A DNA stretch of 64,000 bases from Roseateles puraquae. Lineage in GTDB: Bacteria; Pseudomonadota; Gammaproteobacteria; Burkholderiales; Burkholderiaceae_C. Every line of letters begins with the position of its first letter. The first letter of the stretch is position 1. The notes under the pieces are model-generated. The model did no database searches. It had not been told where the DNA came from and saw only the letters and a program-made list of their open reading frames with translations. A program made the position numbers and the translations under genes. Location of the stretch: contig NZ_NISI01000012.1 of NCBI RefSeq assembly GCF_002205845.1, positions 1 to 64,000 of the forward strand, written 5' to 3'. Shown in pieces: positions 35,267 to 44,299 of the stretch.

Positions 35267-35458
35267 TCAGGGGCTGTCGTCGGGGAAGCGTTCGCGCAGC
35301 AGCTTTCGCAGGTCCAGGCGGGCTTGCTGGCGCAAGGTGCGGGCGTCCTGCGGCGTCTGGTGCCGGCCGGCCTGGCGTTTCATGGCCGGCGCGACGAGCG
35401 GATTGCGCGGCTTGCGCAGGGTCAGTTGCAGGGGACGGGGCGAGGTGAACTGGGGCAT
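35267..35458 (-). CDS. Small hypothetical protein
   Basis: The 63-residue product (MPQFTSPRPLQLTLRKPRNP start, FPDDSP end) is basic, with an amphipathic helix-like part QDARTLRQQARLDLRKLLRERF. A GGAGCACTTC segment upstream of the ATG can act as ribosome binding site. No family is recognised. It lies 69 bp upstream of the previous small gene on the same strand, so the two may be co-transcribed with the HDOD gene. Confidence 0.5.
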   Translation of the reverse strand: MPQFTSPRPLQLTLRKPRNPLVAPAMKRQAGRHQTPQDARTLRQQARLDLRKLLRERFPDDSP

Positions 35459-35747
35459 GAAGTGCTCCGGTGAAAGCCGCGGATGTGCGGCGGGCCATGC
35501 AGCGGCTCGACCCGGGAGGGGCCTGCGTTTGCGCGAAAGGTTTGGAGAGAGAGGCCTGGGGCTTGCGCTCGAGACAAGCGGGCCGGGCGGGTCAGGGGTT
35601 GGTGTGCAACCTCGCTGTGGCGCTAGGGGACTTCAACGTCACAACTTGCGCAAATGATAAACAAACGTTGATCTTGCACAAGCGGTTTTTATCCCACACC
35701 CCTAACGTGCGTGGTTCCGTCCGTCCAATGACGGATGTGAGGAAGCT

Positions 35748-36344
35748 TCAGCGCTTCTTGGGCTTGAGCGGCGCGATGCCCGCCTGCAGCCTGCGCCACT
35801 CGTCGAGCTCGGCCTGCGGGGCCGAGGCGGCCGGCTTGGCCGTTGCCTTGGGGAGTGCTCGGGGTGTCGCCGCCGGCTCCGGCGTGAGCACTTCGCCCAG
35901 CAGGTCCAGCAGCCGCGTGCGGGCGCGCTGCGGATGGCGGCGGTAGTAGGTCAGCACCAGGCCGACGATGAAGCGTTCGTCGTCATCCGCCGGCAAGCTG
36001 GGCGACGGCTCGGGCGGTGGCGGAGCCACATGCCCCATGGCGGCAGCCATCGAGGTGAGCGGTGCCGGGCCAGGCGCGGCGCCATGGTCGATGTCCATCC
36101 AGCCAGGCGGCTTGTGGCAGAGCTGCTCGAACTGCCGCGCCAGGCGTTCGCCAATCTGGCGCGACCGGCCCTTGATCTGGCTCCAGTAGCTGGGCTGGAT
36201 CTGCAGCTTCTCGGCAAAGCGCCGCTCCAGGCCACGCAGGGTGGCCGCATCGGGATGTTTGACGGTGGCGCTGACGAACTCTTCGAACAGCCGCATCGCG
36301 TTGTCCAATCGGATCTGCGCGACGTCGCGGGGGGCGCTGGGCAT
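35748..36344 (-). CDS. Hypothetical protein with HTH-like N-terminus
   Basis: The 198-residue protein has an N-terminal region (residues 10-80) that looks like a DNA-binding helical bundle: AMRLFEEFVSATVKHPDAA, RFAEKLQIQPSYWSQIKG, SRQIGERLARQFEQ. A Pro-rich linker follows, then LVLTYYRRHPQRARTRLLDLLGE. The order resembles phage-repressor-like proteins in which SYWSQIKGRSRQIG is the recognition part. A start at 36374 is possible. The intergenic DNA in front is locally A+T-rich. Regulatory role inferred only. Confidence 0.6.
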   Translation of the reverse strand: MPSAPRDVAQIRLDNAMRLFEEFVSATVKHPDAATLRGLERRFAEKLQIQPSYWSQIKGRSRQIGERLARQFEQLCHKPPGWMDIDHGAAPGPAPLTSMAAAMGHVAPPPPEPSPSLPADDDERFIVGLVLTYYRRHPQRARTRLLDLLGEVLTPEPAATPRALPKATAKPAASAPQAELDEWRRLQAGIAPLKPKKR

Positions 36345-36393
36345 GGGGGGCGATGATAAATGACCGTTCACCAAGCCCCAGTGCGCGGGGGTA

Positions 36394-38460
36394 TCAATCG
36401 GGCTCGTCCGTGCCCTGGTACGCGGCGGTCAGGGCCGCCTGGGTGTTGGGCGGCACGGCGTCGTAGTGGCTCAGCAGCAGGGTGTAGCGCCCCTGGCCGG
36501 CCGTCATCGCATTGAGCCGCGACTGGTAACTGGCCAGTTCGGCCAGCGGCGCCAGGCCCTGCACGATCAGGCTGCCCGGCACGGCCACCCGCGTGCCGTT
36601 GACCTGGCCGCGGCGCGAGGCCAGGTCGCCGGTGATGTCGCCGATGCTGTGCTCGGGCGCGGTGATCTCCACCTGCACGACGGGCTCCAGCACCAGCGGC
36701 CGGGCAGCGCGCACGGCTTCGATGAGCGCGCGCCGGCCGGCGGTCACGAAGGCGATCTCCTTGCTGTCCACCGCATGGTGCTTGCCGTCGTAGACCACCA
36801 CCCGCAGGTCCACCAGCGGAAAGCCCGCGATCACGCCGCTGGCCAGCGCTGCCCGCACGCCTTTCTCCACGGCCGGCATGAATGGGCCCGGGATGGTGCC
36901 GCCCTTGACCGCGTCGACGAACTCGAAGCCCGCGCCACGCGCCAGCGGCTCCACGCGCAGGTAGACCTCGCCGAACTGCCCGGCGCCGCCGCTTTGCTTC
37001 TTGTGGCGGTAGTGGCCCTCGGCCGGCGCGGCGATGGTTTCTCGGTAGGCGATGCGCGGCGGTTCGGTCAGCACCTCGCCCTTGTAGAGCTCACGCAGCC
37101 GCTCCAGCAGCAGCCGCAGGTGCAGCTCGCCCAGGCCGTAGACCAGGGTCTGCTGGCCGTGCATGCCGTCCTGCCCCGTCTGCTCGATGCGCAGGCAGGG
37201 GTCTTCATCCACCAGCCGCGCCAGCACCTCCCAGAGCTTTTGCTCATCACCCCGGCGTGCCGGGCTGATGGCCAGGCCGTGCACCGGCGTCGGGAAGTCC
37301 AGCGGGCGCAGGAAGATGTGCTCGTCTTCCTGCGCGTCGTGCAGCACGGCGTCGAAGGCGAGGTCGTCCACCTTGGCAATGGCGCACAGGTCGCCCGGCA
37401 GGGCTTCGTCCACTTCCAGGTGCCGGGCGCCCTGCAGCATGAAGAGGTGCGCGACACGGATGGGCTTGCGCGCATGCCCGACGTACAGCAACCCGCCCTT
37501 GGCGATGCGGCCCTGGTGCACGCGCATCACGCCCATCTTGCCGAGGTAGGGGTCGGCCACGATCTTGAACACGTGGGCCAGCGCATGCGCGGCGGGGTCG
37601 GGCCGCACGGGGTAGGGCGCGGGCTCGGTGCCCTTGCCCTCCAGAAAGGGTGGCGGGTTGCCTTCGGCCGGGTTGGGCATCAGCGCCTCGATGGCTGCCA
37701 GCAGCTCGCCGATGCCTGCGCCTGTCTTGGCGGAGCAGAAGCACACCGGGATCAGGTGCCCTTCCCGCAGCGCCTGCTCCAGCGGCGCGTGCAGCTCGCG
37801 CGGGTCGACATCGCCCTCCGTCAGGTAGCGGTCCACGAAGGCGGCATCCACCTCCACCACCTGCTCCACCAGCGCGCGGTGGGCGTCGGCGACCGACGAA
37901 AGGTCGGCCTCGCCGCTGGCCGCGAAGAAGCAGTCGGCCACGCGCCGTGCGCCGTCGGCCGGCAGGTTCAGCGGCAGGCATTCGCGCCCGAAGACCTCGC
38001 GCAGTTGCGCGAGCAGCGCGGGTAGGTCGACGCCGGCCGCGTCGATCTTGTTGATGACGATCAGCCGCGCGAGGCCCCGCTCGCCCGCGGTCGTCATCAG
38101 GCGCTGGGCCATCAGCTCGATGCCGTTCTGCGCATTGATGACGACCACCGCGGTGTCGGCGGCTTCCAGGGCCGGCAAGGCCTGGCCGACGAAGTCGGGA
38201 GCGCCCGGCGTGTCGATGGCATGCACGCGGATACCGCCGTGCGTGAAGTGTGCGAGGCTCGATTGCAGGGAATGGCCCAGGCGTTTCTCCAGCGGGTCGT
38301 GGTCGCTGACCGTGCTGCCCCGTTCGATGCTGCCCGCCTGGGGCAGGGTGCCGGCATGGGCCAGCAGGGCGTCCAGCAGCAGGGTCTTGCCGGCGGCGGC
38401 GGGGCCGACCAGTGCGACCGCGCGGATCGCGTTCACTCGTGAATCCAGGCTCGCGCTCAT
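36394..38460 (-). CDS. Elongation factor G-like GTPase (EF-G2 type)
   Basis: The 688-residue protein is a full-length EF-G paralog: G1 GPAAAGKT at residues 19-26, G3 DTPGAPDF, G4 NKID, then domain II and domains III-V with the characteristic GGTIPGPFMPAVEKGVR and LASRRGQVNG. Its G1 (AAAGKT) and divergent switch regions differ from the housekeeping EF-G, whose gene normally sits in the rpsL-rpsG-fusA-tuf operon. It belongs to the EF-G2-like group of unsettled function. It stands alone, divergent from an M28 peptidase. Confidence 0.88.
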   Translation of the reverse strand: MSASLDSRVNAIRAVALVGPAAAGKTLLLDALLAHAGTLPQAGSIERGSTVSDHDPLEKRLGHSLQSSLAHFTHGGIRVHAIDTPGAPDFVGQALPALEAADTAVVVINAQNGIELMAQRLMTTAGERGLARLIVINKIDAAGVDLPALLAQLREVFGRECLPLNLPADGARRVADCFFAASGEADLSSVADAHRALVEQVVEVDAAFVDRYLTEGDVDPRELHAPLEQALREGHLIPVCFCSAKTGAGIGELLAAIEALMPNPAEGNPPPFLEGKGTEPAPYPVRPDPAAHALAHVFKIVADPYLGKMGVMRVHQGRIAKGGLLYVGHARKPIRVAHLFMLQGARHLEVDEALPGDLCAIAKVDDLAFDAVLHDAQEDEHIFLRPLDFPTPVHGLAISPARRGDEQKLWEVLARLVDEDPCLRIEQTGQDGMHGQQTLVYGLGELHLRLLLERLRELYKGEVLTEPPRIAYRETIAAPAEGHYRHKKQSGGAGQFGEVYLRVEPLARGAGFEFVDAVKGGTIPGPFMPAVEKGVRAALASGVIAGFPLVDLRVVVYDGKHHAVDSKEIAFVTAGRRALIEAVRAARPLVLEPVVQVEITAPEHSIGDITGDLASRRGQVNGTRVAVPGSLIVQGLAPLAELASYQSRLNAMTAGQGRYTLLLSHYDAVPPNTQAALTAAYQGTDEPD

Positions 38461-38531
38461 CGGACTCTCCTCGTGGGGGAAAGGCCAGCGTAGAAGAACG
38501 CGGCCCGGCGGGCAAGGGCAGAATCATTTGC

Positions 38532-39950
38532 ATGCTTCGCCACACCGCACGCCCCTTTGCCTTCGCCCTGACCCTGCTGGCGCTGTCAGCCCAGGCTCAG
38601 CCCGCCGTCCCGGCCGATGAACTCAAGGCCATGCTGGCCGAGGTCAGCCCGGCGCGCATCGAGGCGCGCATCCGCAAGCTGGTGAGCTTCGGCACCCGGC
38701 ATACGCTGTCGGACATCGCGTCCGACACCCGCGGCATCGGTGCCGCGCGGCGCTGGATCACGGCCGAGCTCACCGCCTGCAGCAAGGCCGCGGGTGGCCG
38801 GCTGCAGGTGGAGGAGCAGAGCTTCATCGAGCCGGCGGGCAACCGCGTGAGCCAGCCGACCGAGCTGGTCAACGTGGTCGCAACCCTGCCCGGGCGGGGG
38901 GCCAGCAAGTCCCGCGTGCTGGTGGTCAGCGGCCACTACGACTCACGCAACAGCGACGTGATGGATTCGCTGGGCGAAGCCCCCGGTGCCAACGACGATG
39001 CCTCCGGCACCGCGGCCGTGATGGAGCTGGCCTGCGTGATGGCGCGCCGGCAGTTCGACGCCACGCTGGTGTTCATGGCCGTGCCGGGCGAGGAGCAGGG
39101 CCTGCTGGGCGCGGCGCAATGGGCGCGCGAAGCCCGGGCGGCCGGCACGAACGTCGAGGCCATGATCACCAACGACATCATCGGCAGCTCGCGCGGTGAC
39201 GCCGGGCAGGTCGACCCCAAGCGCCTGCGCCTCTTCGCCGACGGGCTGGACCCGCTCGTGCGCCTGCTCACCGCCGCCAATGCCAACCGCCCCGCCACCG
39301 AGGCCGACACCAAGGCCCTGGCCGCAATGCAGGCCGAGCTGCTGCCGCTGCTGCAGGCCGGCGGCAGCGAAGACCTGCCCACGCATCAGCTGGGCCGGCA
39401 CCTGAAGGCGGCGGCCGAGGCGGCCATGCCGGGCTTCACGGTGCAGCTCATCCAGCGCCGCGACCGCTACCTGCGCGGCGGTGACCACATTCCCTTCCTG
39501 GAGCGCGGCTATGCGGCCGTGCGCATCAGCGAGCCGTTCGAGAACTTCGCCCACCAGCACCAGAACCCCAGGACCGAGAACGGCGTCGTCTACGGCGACC
39601 TGCCCGAGTTCGTCGACTTCGCCTACGTGGGCGACGTGACCCGCGCCAACCTCGCCGGCCTGGCCACGCTCGCGTGGGCCCCGGCCCCGGTCAAGGGCCT
39701 GCGCCTGGATGCGCGCGAGCTGACGAATGACTCGACGCTGGAATGGCAGCCGAGCGATGACCCCGAGGTGGCCGGCTACCGCGTCGTCTGGCGCGACACC
39801 GACTCGGCCGCCTGGCAGCAGTTCAAGGACGTCGGCCGCGTGACACGGGTGACGCTGCCGGTGTCCAAGGACAACGTGGTGTTCGGCGTCCAGGCCGTCT
39901 CACGCAAGGGCTACGCGAGCCTGGCGGCGTTCCCGCTGCCGCGGCGTTAG
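38532..39950 (+). CDS. Secreted M28-family zinc peptidase
   Basis: The 472-residue protein has a signal peptide (RPFAFALTLLALSAQAQP). Its M28 aminopeptidase-type core has zinc ligands in SGHYDSRNS (His), GANDDASGT (Asp), PGEEQGLLGA (catalytic Glu and ligand), TNDIIGSS (Asp) and RGGDHIPF (His). A C-terminal beta-rich segment resembling a fibronectin-type III fold follows (GYRVVWRDTDS to VQAVSRKGYAS). It probably digests peptides in the periplasm or outside. Its stop overlaps the convergent PEP-CTERM gene by 4 bp. Confidence 0.9.
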   Translation: MLRHTARPFAFALTLLALSAQAQPAVPADELKAMLAEVSPARIEARIRKLVSFGTRHTLSDIASDTRGIGAARRWITAELTACSKAAGGRLQVEEQSFIEPAGNRVSQPTELVNVVATLPGRGASKSRVLVVSGHYDSRNSDVMDSLGEAPGANDDASGTAAVMELACVMARRQFDATLVFMAVPGEEQGLLGAAQWAREARAAGTNVEAMITNDIIGSSRGDAGQVDPKRLRLFADGLDPLVRLLTAANANRPATEADTKALAAMQAELLPLLQAGGSEDLPTHQLGRHLKAAAEAAMPGFTVQLIQRRDRYLRGGDHIPFLERGYAAVRISEPFENFAHQHQNPRTENGVVYGDLPEFVDFAYVGDVTRANLAGLATLAWAPAPVKGLRLDARELTNDSTLEWQPSDDPEVAGYRVVWRDTDSAAWQQFKDVGRVTRVTLPVSKDNVVFGVQAVSRKGYASLAAFPLPRR

Positions 39951-40822
39951 TCGTCGGTCGTGCTGCGGCGCCAGCGTCGCACGCCGCCCATCGCGAGCAG
40001 CCCCAGCGACAGCAGCGCGGCAGACGGCGGCTGCGGCACGGTGGAGACCGGCGCGCCGCTGCTGAACACCAGCCGGTAGTCCGGGTAGGCGGCGGCAAAG
40101 GTCGGATCGATCTCGAACAGCGGGTCCAGCGTCGCCAGGCTGGTCATGCCGCTGTTCACGGGGCCTTGCCCGGGCTCGATCTGGGTGATCGACGACACGA
40201 ACATCTGCACCTCATAGAGCAGGTTGCTGCCCATGTTGAAGGTCTTGCTGTCGTCAAAGGGCAGGGTCAGCGTGCCGGTGGGGCCGATGTCGCGGCTGGA
40301 GATGTGCAGGTATTCCCGGTAGATCGGGTTCATGGCGCCGTTCTGATCGCCGAGGATCTTGAGCGACAGCGTGGCGAAGCCCACCTCGCCGTCGAGATTG
40401 GACCCCGTCAGCTTGAGCTGCCCCGAGGTGTGCATGACGACCGGCAGGCTGATCGAGCTGGGGCCCTGCAGCTGCATCTGGTAGATCAGCGTCATGCTGG
40501 CGCCGGAGCGGCTGCTCACGGGATCGGGCCCGCTGCCCGCGCCGGTCTGCAGATCGGCGGTGGACGTCGTCGTGATGACGGGCGCTGCGCCCCACTTCAG
40601 CGTGGCGGTGGCGGAGGTGTTCGGGGCGTAGGCCGTCTGGTTGCCCGTGCCGGTGACGCCGTTGCGCTCGCACCGGAAGGCACTGCAGGTGTAGGCCTCC
40701 GTATAGCTGGAGACGGAGACTGGCGTCAGCGAGAGTGCAGCTGCGGGTCCGGCGCCGGCGATGCCCAGTGCCGGCAACAGGCTGCAAAAGCCGCGGCGCA
40801 GGCGGCGTGAAAGTCCGTTCAT
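39947..40822 (-). CDS. PEP-CTERM-like protein with variant motif
   Basis: The 291-residue secreted protein has a signal peptide (SLLPALGIAGAGPAAALS). Its C-terminal anchor has a hydrophobic helix (AALLSLGLLAMGGV) and basic RRWRRS. The sorting motif reads VPQP instead of VPEP. The helix and basic tail are otherwise as in PEP-CTERM proteins, so it is either a variant substrate or one losing the signal. The middle is Ser/Thr-rich and beta-like with no known enzyme motif. It converges on the M28 peptidase gene with a 4-bp overlap. Confidence 0.75.
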   Translation of the reverse strand: MNGLSRRLRRGFCSLLPALGIAGAGPAAALSLTPVSVSSYTEAYTCSAFRCERNGVTGTGNQTAYAPNTSATATLKWGAAPVITTTSTADLQTGAGSGPDPVSSRSGASMTLIYQMQLQGPSSISLPVVMHTSGQLKLTGSNLDGEVGFATLSLKILGDQNGAMNPIYREYLHISSRDIGPTGTLTLPFDDSKTFNMGSNLLYEVQMFVSSITQIEPGQGPVNSGMTSLATLDPLFEIDPTFAAAYPDYRLVFSSGAPVSTVPQPPSAALLSLGLLAMGGVRRWRRSTTDD

Positions 40823-40973
40823 GGCGTGATTCCCCTGGTCCGTGACATGGGCGAGACGTCTGCCTGCGCTGGCTAGGCCAGGTTTTCAGGCGCCTCGCTT
40901 CTTGTCGTACGGATTCGGGGCGGCGACTCCGCCATCGCGCCGCAAGTTTTTTGTGCGGGCCGCGGCCTTCAGC

Positions 40974-42383
40974 TCACAGGAAGCCCAGCGAGCGCGCGCT
41001 GCCGAAGTTCGTGAGGTTGGGCAGGATCTGGTCGAGCTGGGCGTTGGTCGCGCCCATCCAGCCCAGCAGCGTGGCGGCGTACTGATCGACCGAGCGGGTC
41101 GGAATCCAGCGCCCTTGCTGCTCCCAGGCGTCCACGCCCACGTCGTCGGGCCCGCCCAGGGCGAGCGTCGGGTAGCTGCCGTACAGCCCGCCGCGCACCG
41201 CGCCGCCCAGCACCAGGTGATGGTTGCCCCAGGCGTGGTCGGTGCCGCCGCTGTTGTTGGGTTTGAAGGTGCGGCCGAAGTCGCTCTGGGTGAAGGTCGT
41301 CACCGATTCCGCCAGGCCCAGGGCGGTCAGCGCAGCCTGGAAGCAGGCCAGTGCATCGCCCAGTTCCTTCAGCAGCGCCGCGTGCGTGCCCGAGACGATG
41401 TCGCTGCCCGCCTGGTTGCCGTGGGTGTCGAAGCCGCCGAGCTGGGCGAAGTAGATCTGCCGGTTGCCACCGAGTGTGGCGCGCACGTCCAGCAGCTTGG
41501 CCGCCTGGTAGAGCTGGCGGCCGAGGCGCGTGCTCACGTTGCCGTTGGTGATCAGCGGGGCGAAGGCGTTGTCGATGGCGGCATTGCTGCCGGCCTCGCC
41601 CGGCTTGCGCTTGACCAGCGGGCCGAGTTGTTCGGACAGCGCCATGGCGCTCTGCTGCTGGCGCTGGAAGGCATTGGCCAGGTCGGTGTCGGAGGTCTGG
41701 GCGGCGAGGGCCTTGATGGCGTCGAGCTTGAGCGCGTTGGGCTTCCAGCCGATGTCGGCCGCGCCCAGGCCGGCGGCGCCAAAGCCGTCGCCCGGGCCGG
41801 GCAGCACCAGCGGCACCGCCAGCTCCGACAGGCCGAAATGGCCATTGCCACCCACGCTGATCACGGGGCTGGCCAGCGCCAGGGCCTGGGCGCTGCGGCC
41901 CCCCCAGCCGGTGCGGCTTTGGGCATCGGTGCTGGCGGATTCCCACAGCACCTGTTGGTCGCTGTGGGAGAAGAGGCTGGGCGGGGTCAGCGCGGTCTTG
42001 CCGGCGTCCGCCCGGTACTGGGCCTTGGTGAGCGGCGCGTACAGCGGGCCGACGTTGAATTGCACCGCCAGCCGGCCTGCGGCATACAGCGGGTTCAGCG
42101 CGGCCAGCGCCGGGTGCAGGCCGAAGTCGGTGTTGCCCAGGCGGCCGAGGCTGGCTTGCGGGAGGGCCAGGCCGGCGCGCACGCGGGCGTAGTCGCCATA
42201 GCGCGTGGCGTCCATCGGCACGACCGTGTTCATGCCGTCATTGCCGCCGTACAGGAAGACGCAGACCAGGGCCTTGAAGTCGGCCGCCAGCGCACTGCGC
42301 AGTGGCGCCAGCGCGCCGAGCGTGCCCAGGCCCAGGGCGCCGGCCATCAGGCGGCGGCGGCTCACGGGGGTGTGGTGATGCAT
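40974..42383 (-). CDS. DUF1501 protein with twin-arginine-like signal
   Basis: The 469-residue protein begins with SRRRLMAGALGLGTLG, a twin-arginine-type export signal, then the DUF1501 start ALVCVFLYGGNDGMNTVVP. Further family motifs are LGGFDTHGNQ and TQSDFGRTFKPNNSGGTDHAWGN (split near residues 360-385). DUF1501 proteins resemble sulfatases or alkaline-phosphatase-fold enzymes of unknown substrate. It directly follows the DUF1800 gene on the same strand (13-bp gap), the usual pairing. Confidence 0.88.
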   Translation of the reverse strand: MHHHTPVSRRRLMAGALGLGTLGALAPLRSALAADFKALVCVFLYGGNDGMNTVVPMDATRYGDYARVRAGLALPQASLGRLGNTDFGLHPALAALNPLYAAGRLAVQFNVGPLYAPLTKAQYRADAGKTALTPPSLFSHSDQQVLWESASTDAQSRTGWGGRSAQALALASPVISVGGNGHFGLSELAVPLVLPGPGDGFGAAGLGAADIGWKPNALKLDAIKALAAQTSDTDLANAFQRQQQSAMALSEQLGPLVKRKPGEAGSNAAIDNAFAPLITNGNVSTRLGRQLYQAAKLLDVRATLGGNRQIYFAQLGGFDTHGNQAGSDIVSGTHAALLKELGDALACFQAALTALGLAESVTTFTQSDFGRTFKPNNSGGTDHAWGNHHLVLGGAVRGGLYGSYPTLALGGPDDVGVDAWEQQGRWIPTRSVDQYAATLLGWMGATNAQLDQILPNLTNFGSARSLGFL

Positions 42384-42396
42384 GGTGATGGCCCTC

Positions 42397-44136
42397 TCAG
42401 CGCACGATCTGGAACTGCGGCGCCGCGAACACGAGGTAGGCGGCAGTGGCGACGCGGTTGCGCTGCCAGGTCTTGGCGTCGGTCTTGTCGGTCCACCACT
42501 GCACCGCCTCCAGCACCTTGGCGCGCGGGCCGTCGGGCAGGGGCTCGCCATGGGCCAGCAGCGACAGGCGGTCCACCAGCTTGGCGGCATCGGCGGCATC
42601 GGCATCGAAGCTGTCGAGCACGACCTGCGTGCCGACGGCATTCGGCACGTTGGTCGCGGGCTTGGAGCCGCCCCAGTTCAGCAGATAGGTCAGGAAGTTC
42701 AGCCGCTCCAGTGCCGTGTTGGCGTTGTGGATGCCGAAGGCCGAGCCCTGCAGCGAGGTGCCGGCGACGGGGTAGTCCGGCGGGTAGAAGTTGAAGACGG
42801 ACGGCGGGCGGAACACATGCTGGCGCAGCGTCTCGCCCCACCACCAGCCCAGCGCGTCGCCATCGGTGCGGCCGTTCAGGGCGCGCAGCACGCTGGCCAT
42901 CATCAGCGCTGGCTCGCGCAGCCGGCCGCCGGTCGAGCCGGGCGAGCTGTCGCCCCGGGCTTCGGCATCCAGCAGCACGGCGGCCACGGTGGCCGCCAGG
43001 TCGCCCGGCTTGCCGGCGCCGAAGCTCACGCCGGCATTCGTGAAACGACCCGCCGTGAACGCCGCCGACACCCGGCCCACATAGGCTGGCGACGGGTTGG
43101 AGCGCACCAGGGCCTGGATCAGCTGCCGGCCGATGAAGGGGGCGAGGTTGGGGTGGGCCATCAGGCTGTCGAGCACCGCGTCCAGCGCCTGGGCGGGCGT
43201 GCTGTTGACGGGCACGCTGCCGCCGGCCAGCAGCGTGCGGGCGGTGGTGTCATGCAGGGCGGGCAGCGGCACCATCTCGCCGTCGTAGAAGGTGCAGTTG
43301 GCGCCCTTGGGCCAGCAGCCCCATTTGGAGGCGCCGCCGGCCGGATACGTCCAGCCCGTCAGCGCATAGGCATAGGCGCGCACCGCGGCGTTGTCATAGG
43401 TGGCGGTGCAGCGGCCGCCCTTCAGGCTGCCGTCGGCATTCAGCAGGCAGGTGCCCAGCGAGAACAGCTGCAGCAGCTCGCGAGCGAAGTTCTCGTTGGG
43501 CGCCGCCTTGTCGTTGTTGACGCCGTTCAGGTAGTCGCCCATGACCGGGCTGAGCGCCACGGCGCGCAGCACGTCGCGGTAGTTGCCCAGCGCGTTGTCC
43601 AGCAAGGCGTTGTGGTAGCGGCGCAGGCCATAGGTGCCTTGCACTTCGAGGTTGCTGACCACCGTGATCTGCTGCAGCGCCCAGGCCACGCGCTGGCGCA
43701 GCTGGTCGGGCTGGTTGACGGCATTGCGGTAGAAGTCCCACAGCAGCGGCTGGCCGGAGTACCAGTCGCGCCAGCAGGTGTCGCTCTGGTGCGCGGGCTG
43801 GTCGCAGTAGCCCACACCGCTGGTGTCGGTGTGGATGGCGGTGCCGCCACCGCTGGTGTAGCGGGAGCTGGCCGGCAGGTTGACCTGGGCCTGCACCCAG
43901 GCGGCCGCGCTCTGGGTGCGCATCTGCGCGATCAGCGGCTCGGTCGCGCCGAAGGTGGCCTGCGAGGCCAGGCGCACCGCATCGCGCTGGGTCATGGGCG
44001 GCGCGGTGGGCGTGGTGACGGGCGAGCTGACGGGCGAGGCGTCAGGGCTGGTGCCGCCGGCCCCGCCACCGCCACCGCAGGCGGTCAGCAGCAGGGCAGC
44101 ACAGGCGGGCACCAGCAGGAGAGCGGGCAGGCGCAT
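42397..44136 (-). CDS. DUF1800 lipoprotein
   Basis: The 579-residue protein has a lipobox (ALLLTAC, Cys near residue 20) followed by a Gly-rich stretch and a Ser/Pro/Thr linker. The DUF1800 domain shows MTQRDAVRLASQATFGATE, YHNALLDNALGNYRDVLRAV, NENFARELLQLFSLGT, and SVFNFYPPDYPV. Function unknown; it is nearly always encoded with DUF1501, as here. Six cysteines in the middle (YCDQPA, DTCW, GTCLL, GRCTATY, WGCWP, NCTFY) suggest disulphides in the exported protein. Confidence 0.88.
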   Translation of the reverse strand: MRLPALLLVPACAALLLTACGGGGGAGGTSPDASPVSSPVTTPTAPPMTQRDAVRLASQATFGATEPLIAQMRTQSAAAWVQAQVNLPASSRYTSGGGTAIHTDTSGVGYCDQPAHQSDTCWRDWYSGQPLLWDFYRNAVNQPDQLRQRVAWALQQITVVSNLEVQGTYGLRRYHNALLDNALGNYRDVLRAVALSPVMGDYLNGVNNDKAAPNENFARELLQLFSLGTCLLNADGSLKGGRCTATYDNAAVRAYAYALTGWTYPAGGASKWGCWPKGANCTFYDGEMVPLPALHDTTARTLLAGGSVPVNSTPAQALDAVLDSLMAHPNLAPFIGRQLIQALVRSNPSPAYVGRVSAAFTAGRFTNAGVSFGAGKPGDLAATVAAVLLDAEARGDSSPGSTGGRLREPALMMASVLRALNGRTDGDALGWWWGETLRQHVFRPPSVFNFYPPDYPVAGTSLQGSAFGIHNANTALERLNFLTYLLNWGGSKPATNVPNAVGTQVVLDSFDADAADAAKLVDRLSLLAHGEPLPDGPRAKVLEAVQWWTDKTDAKTWQRNRVATAAYLVFAAPQFQIVR

Positions 44137-44299
44137 GGGTCGGGTCCTCGGGCAAGGCCGCGCATGGTGGCGCGCATGCCGTCACGCCCGTAACGCGACG
44201 TTGCCCGTGGGTCATCTCGTTAACCGCTGGCAACAACCTCGGCTTGAACCGCTGCCCGGCGTGATTTGCACACGGCGCGCACCGCGCCATCATCCCGGC

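Noticed and set aside
34956..35498. 180-codon minus-strand frame overlapping both small genes near 35 kb
   Set aside because: Product is extremely Arg/Pro/Ala-rich without motifs; the two shorter frames have ribosome binding sites and more natural composition.
40842..44193. Two long plus-strand frames opposite DUF1501 and DUF1800
   Set aside because: Antisense to two well recognised exported families; products lack any recognisable domain.
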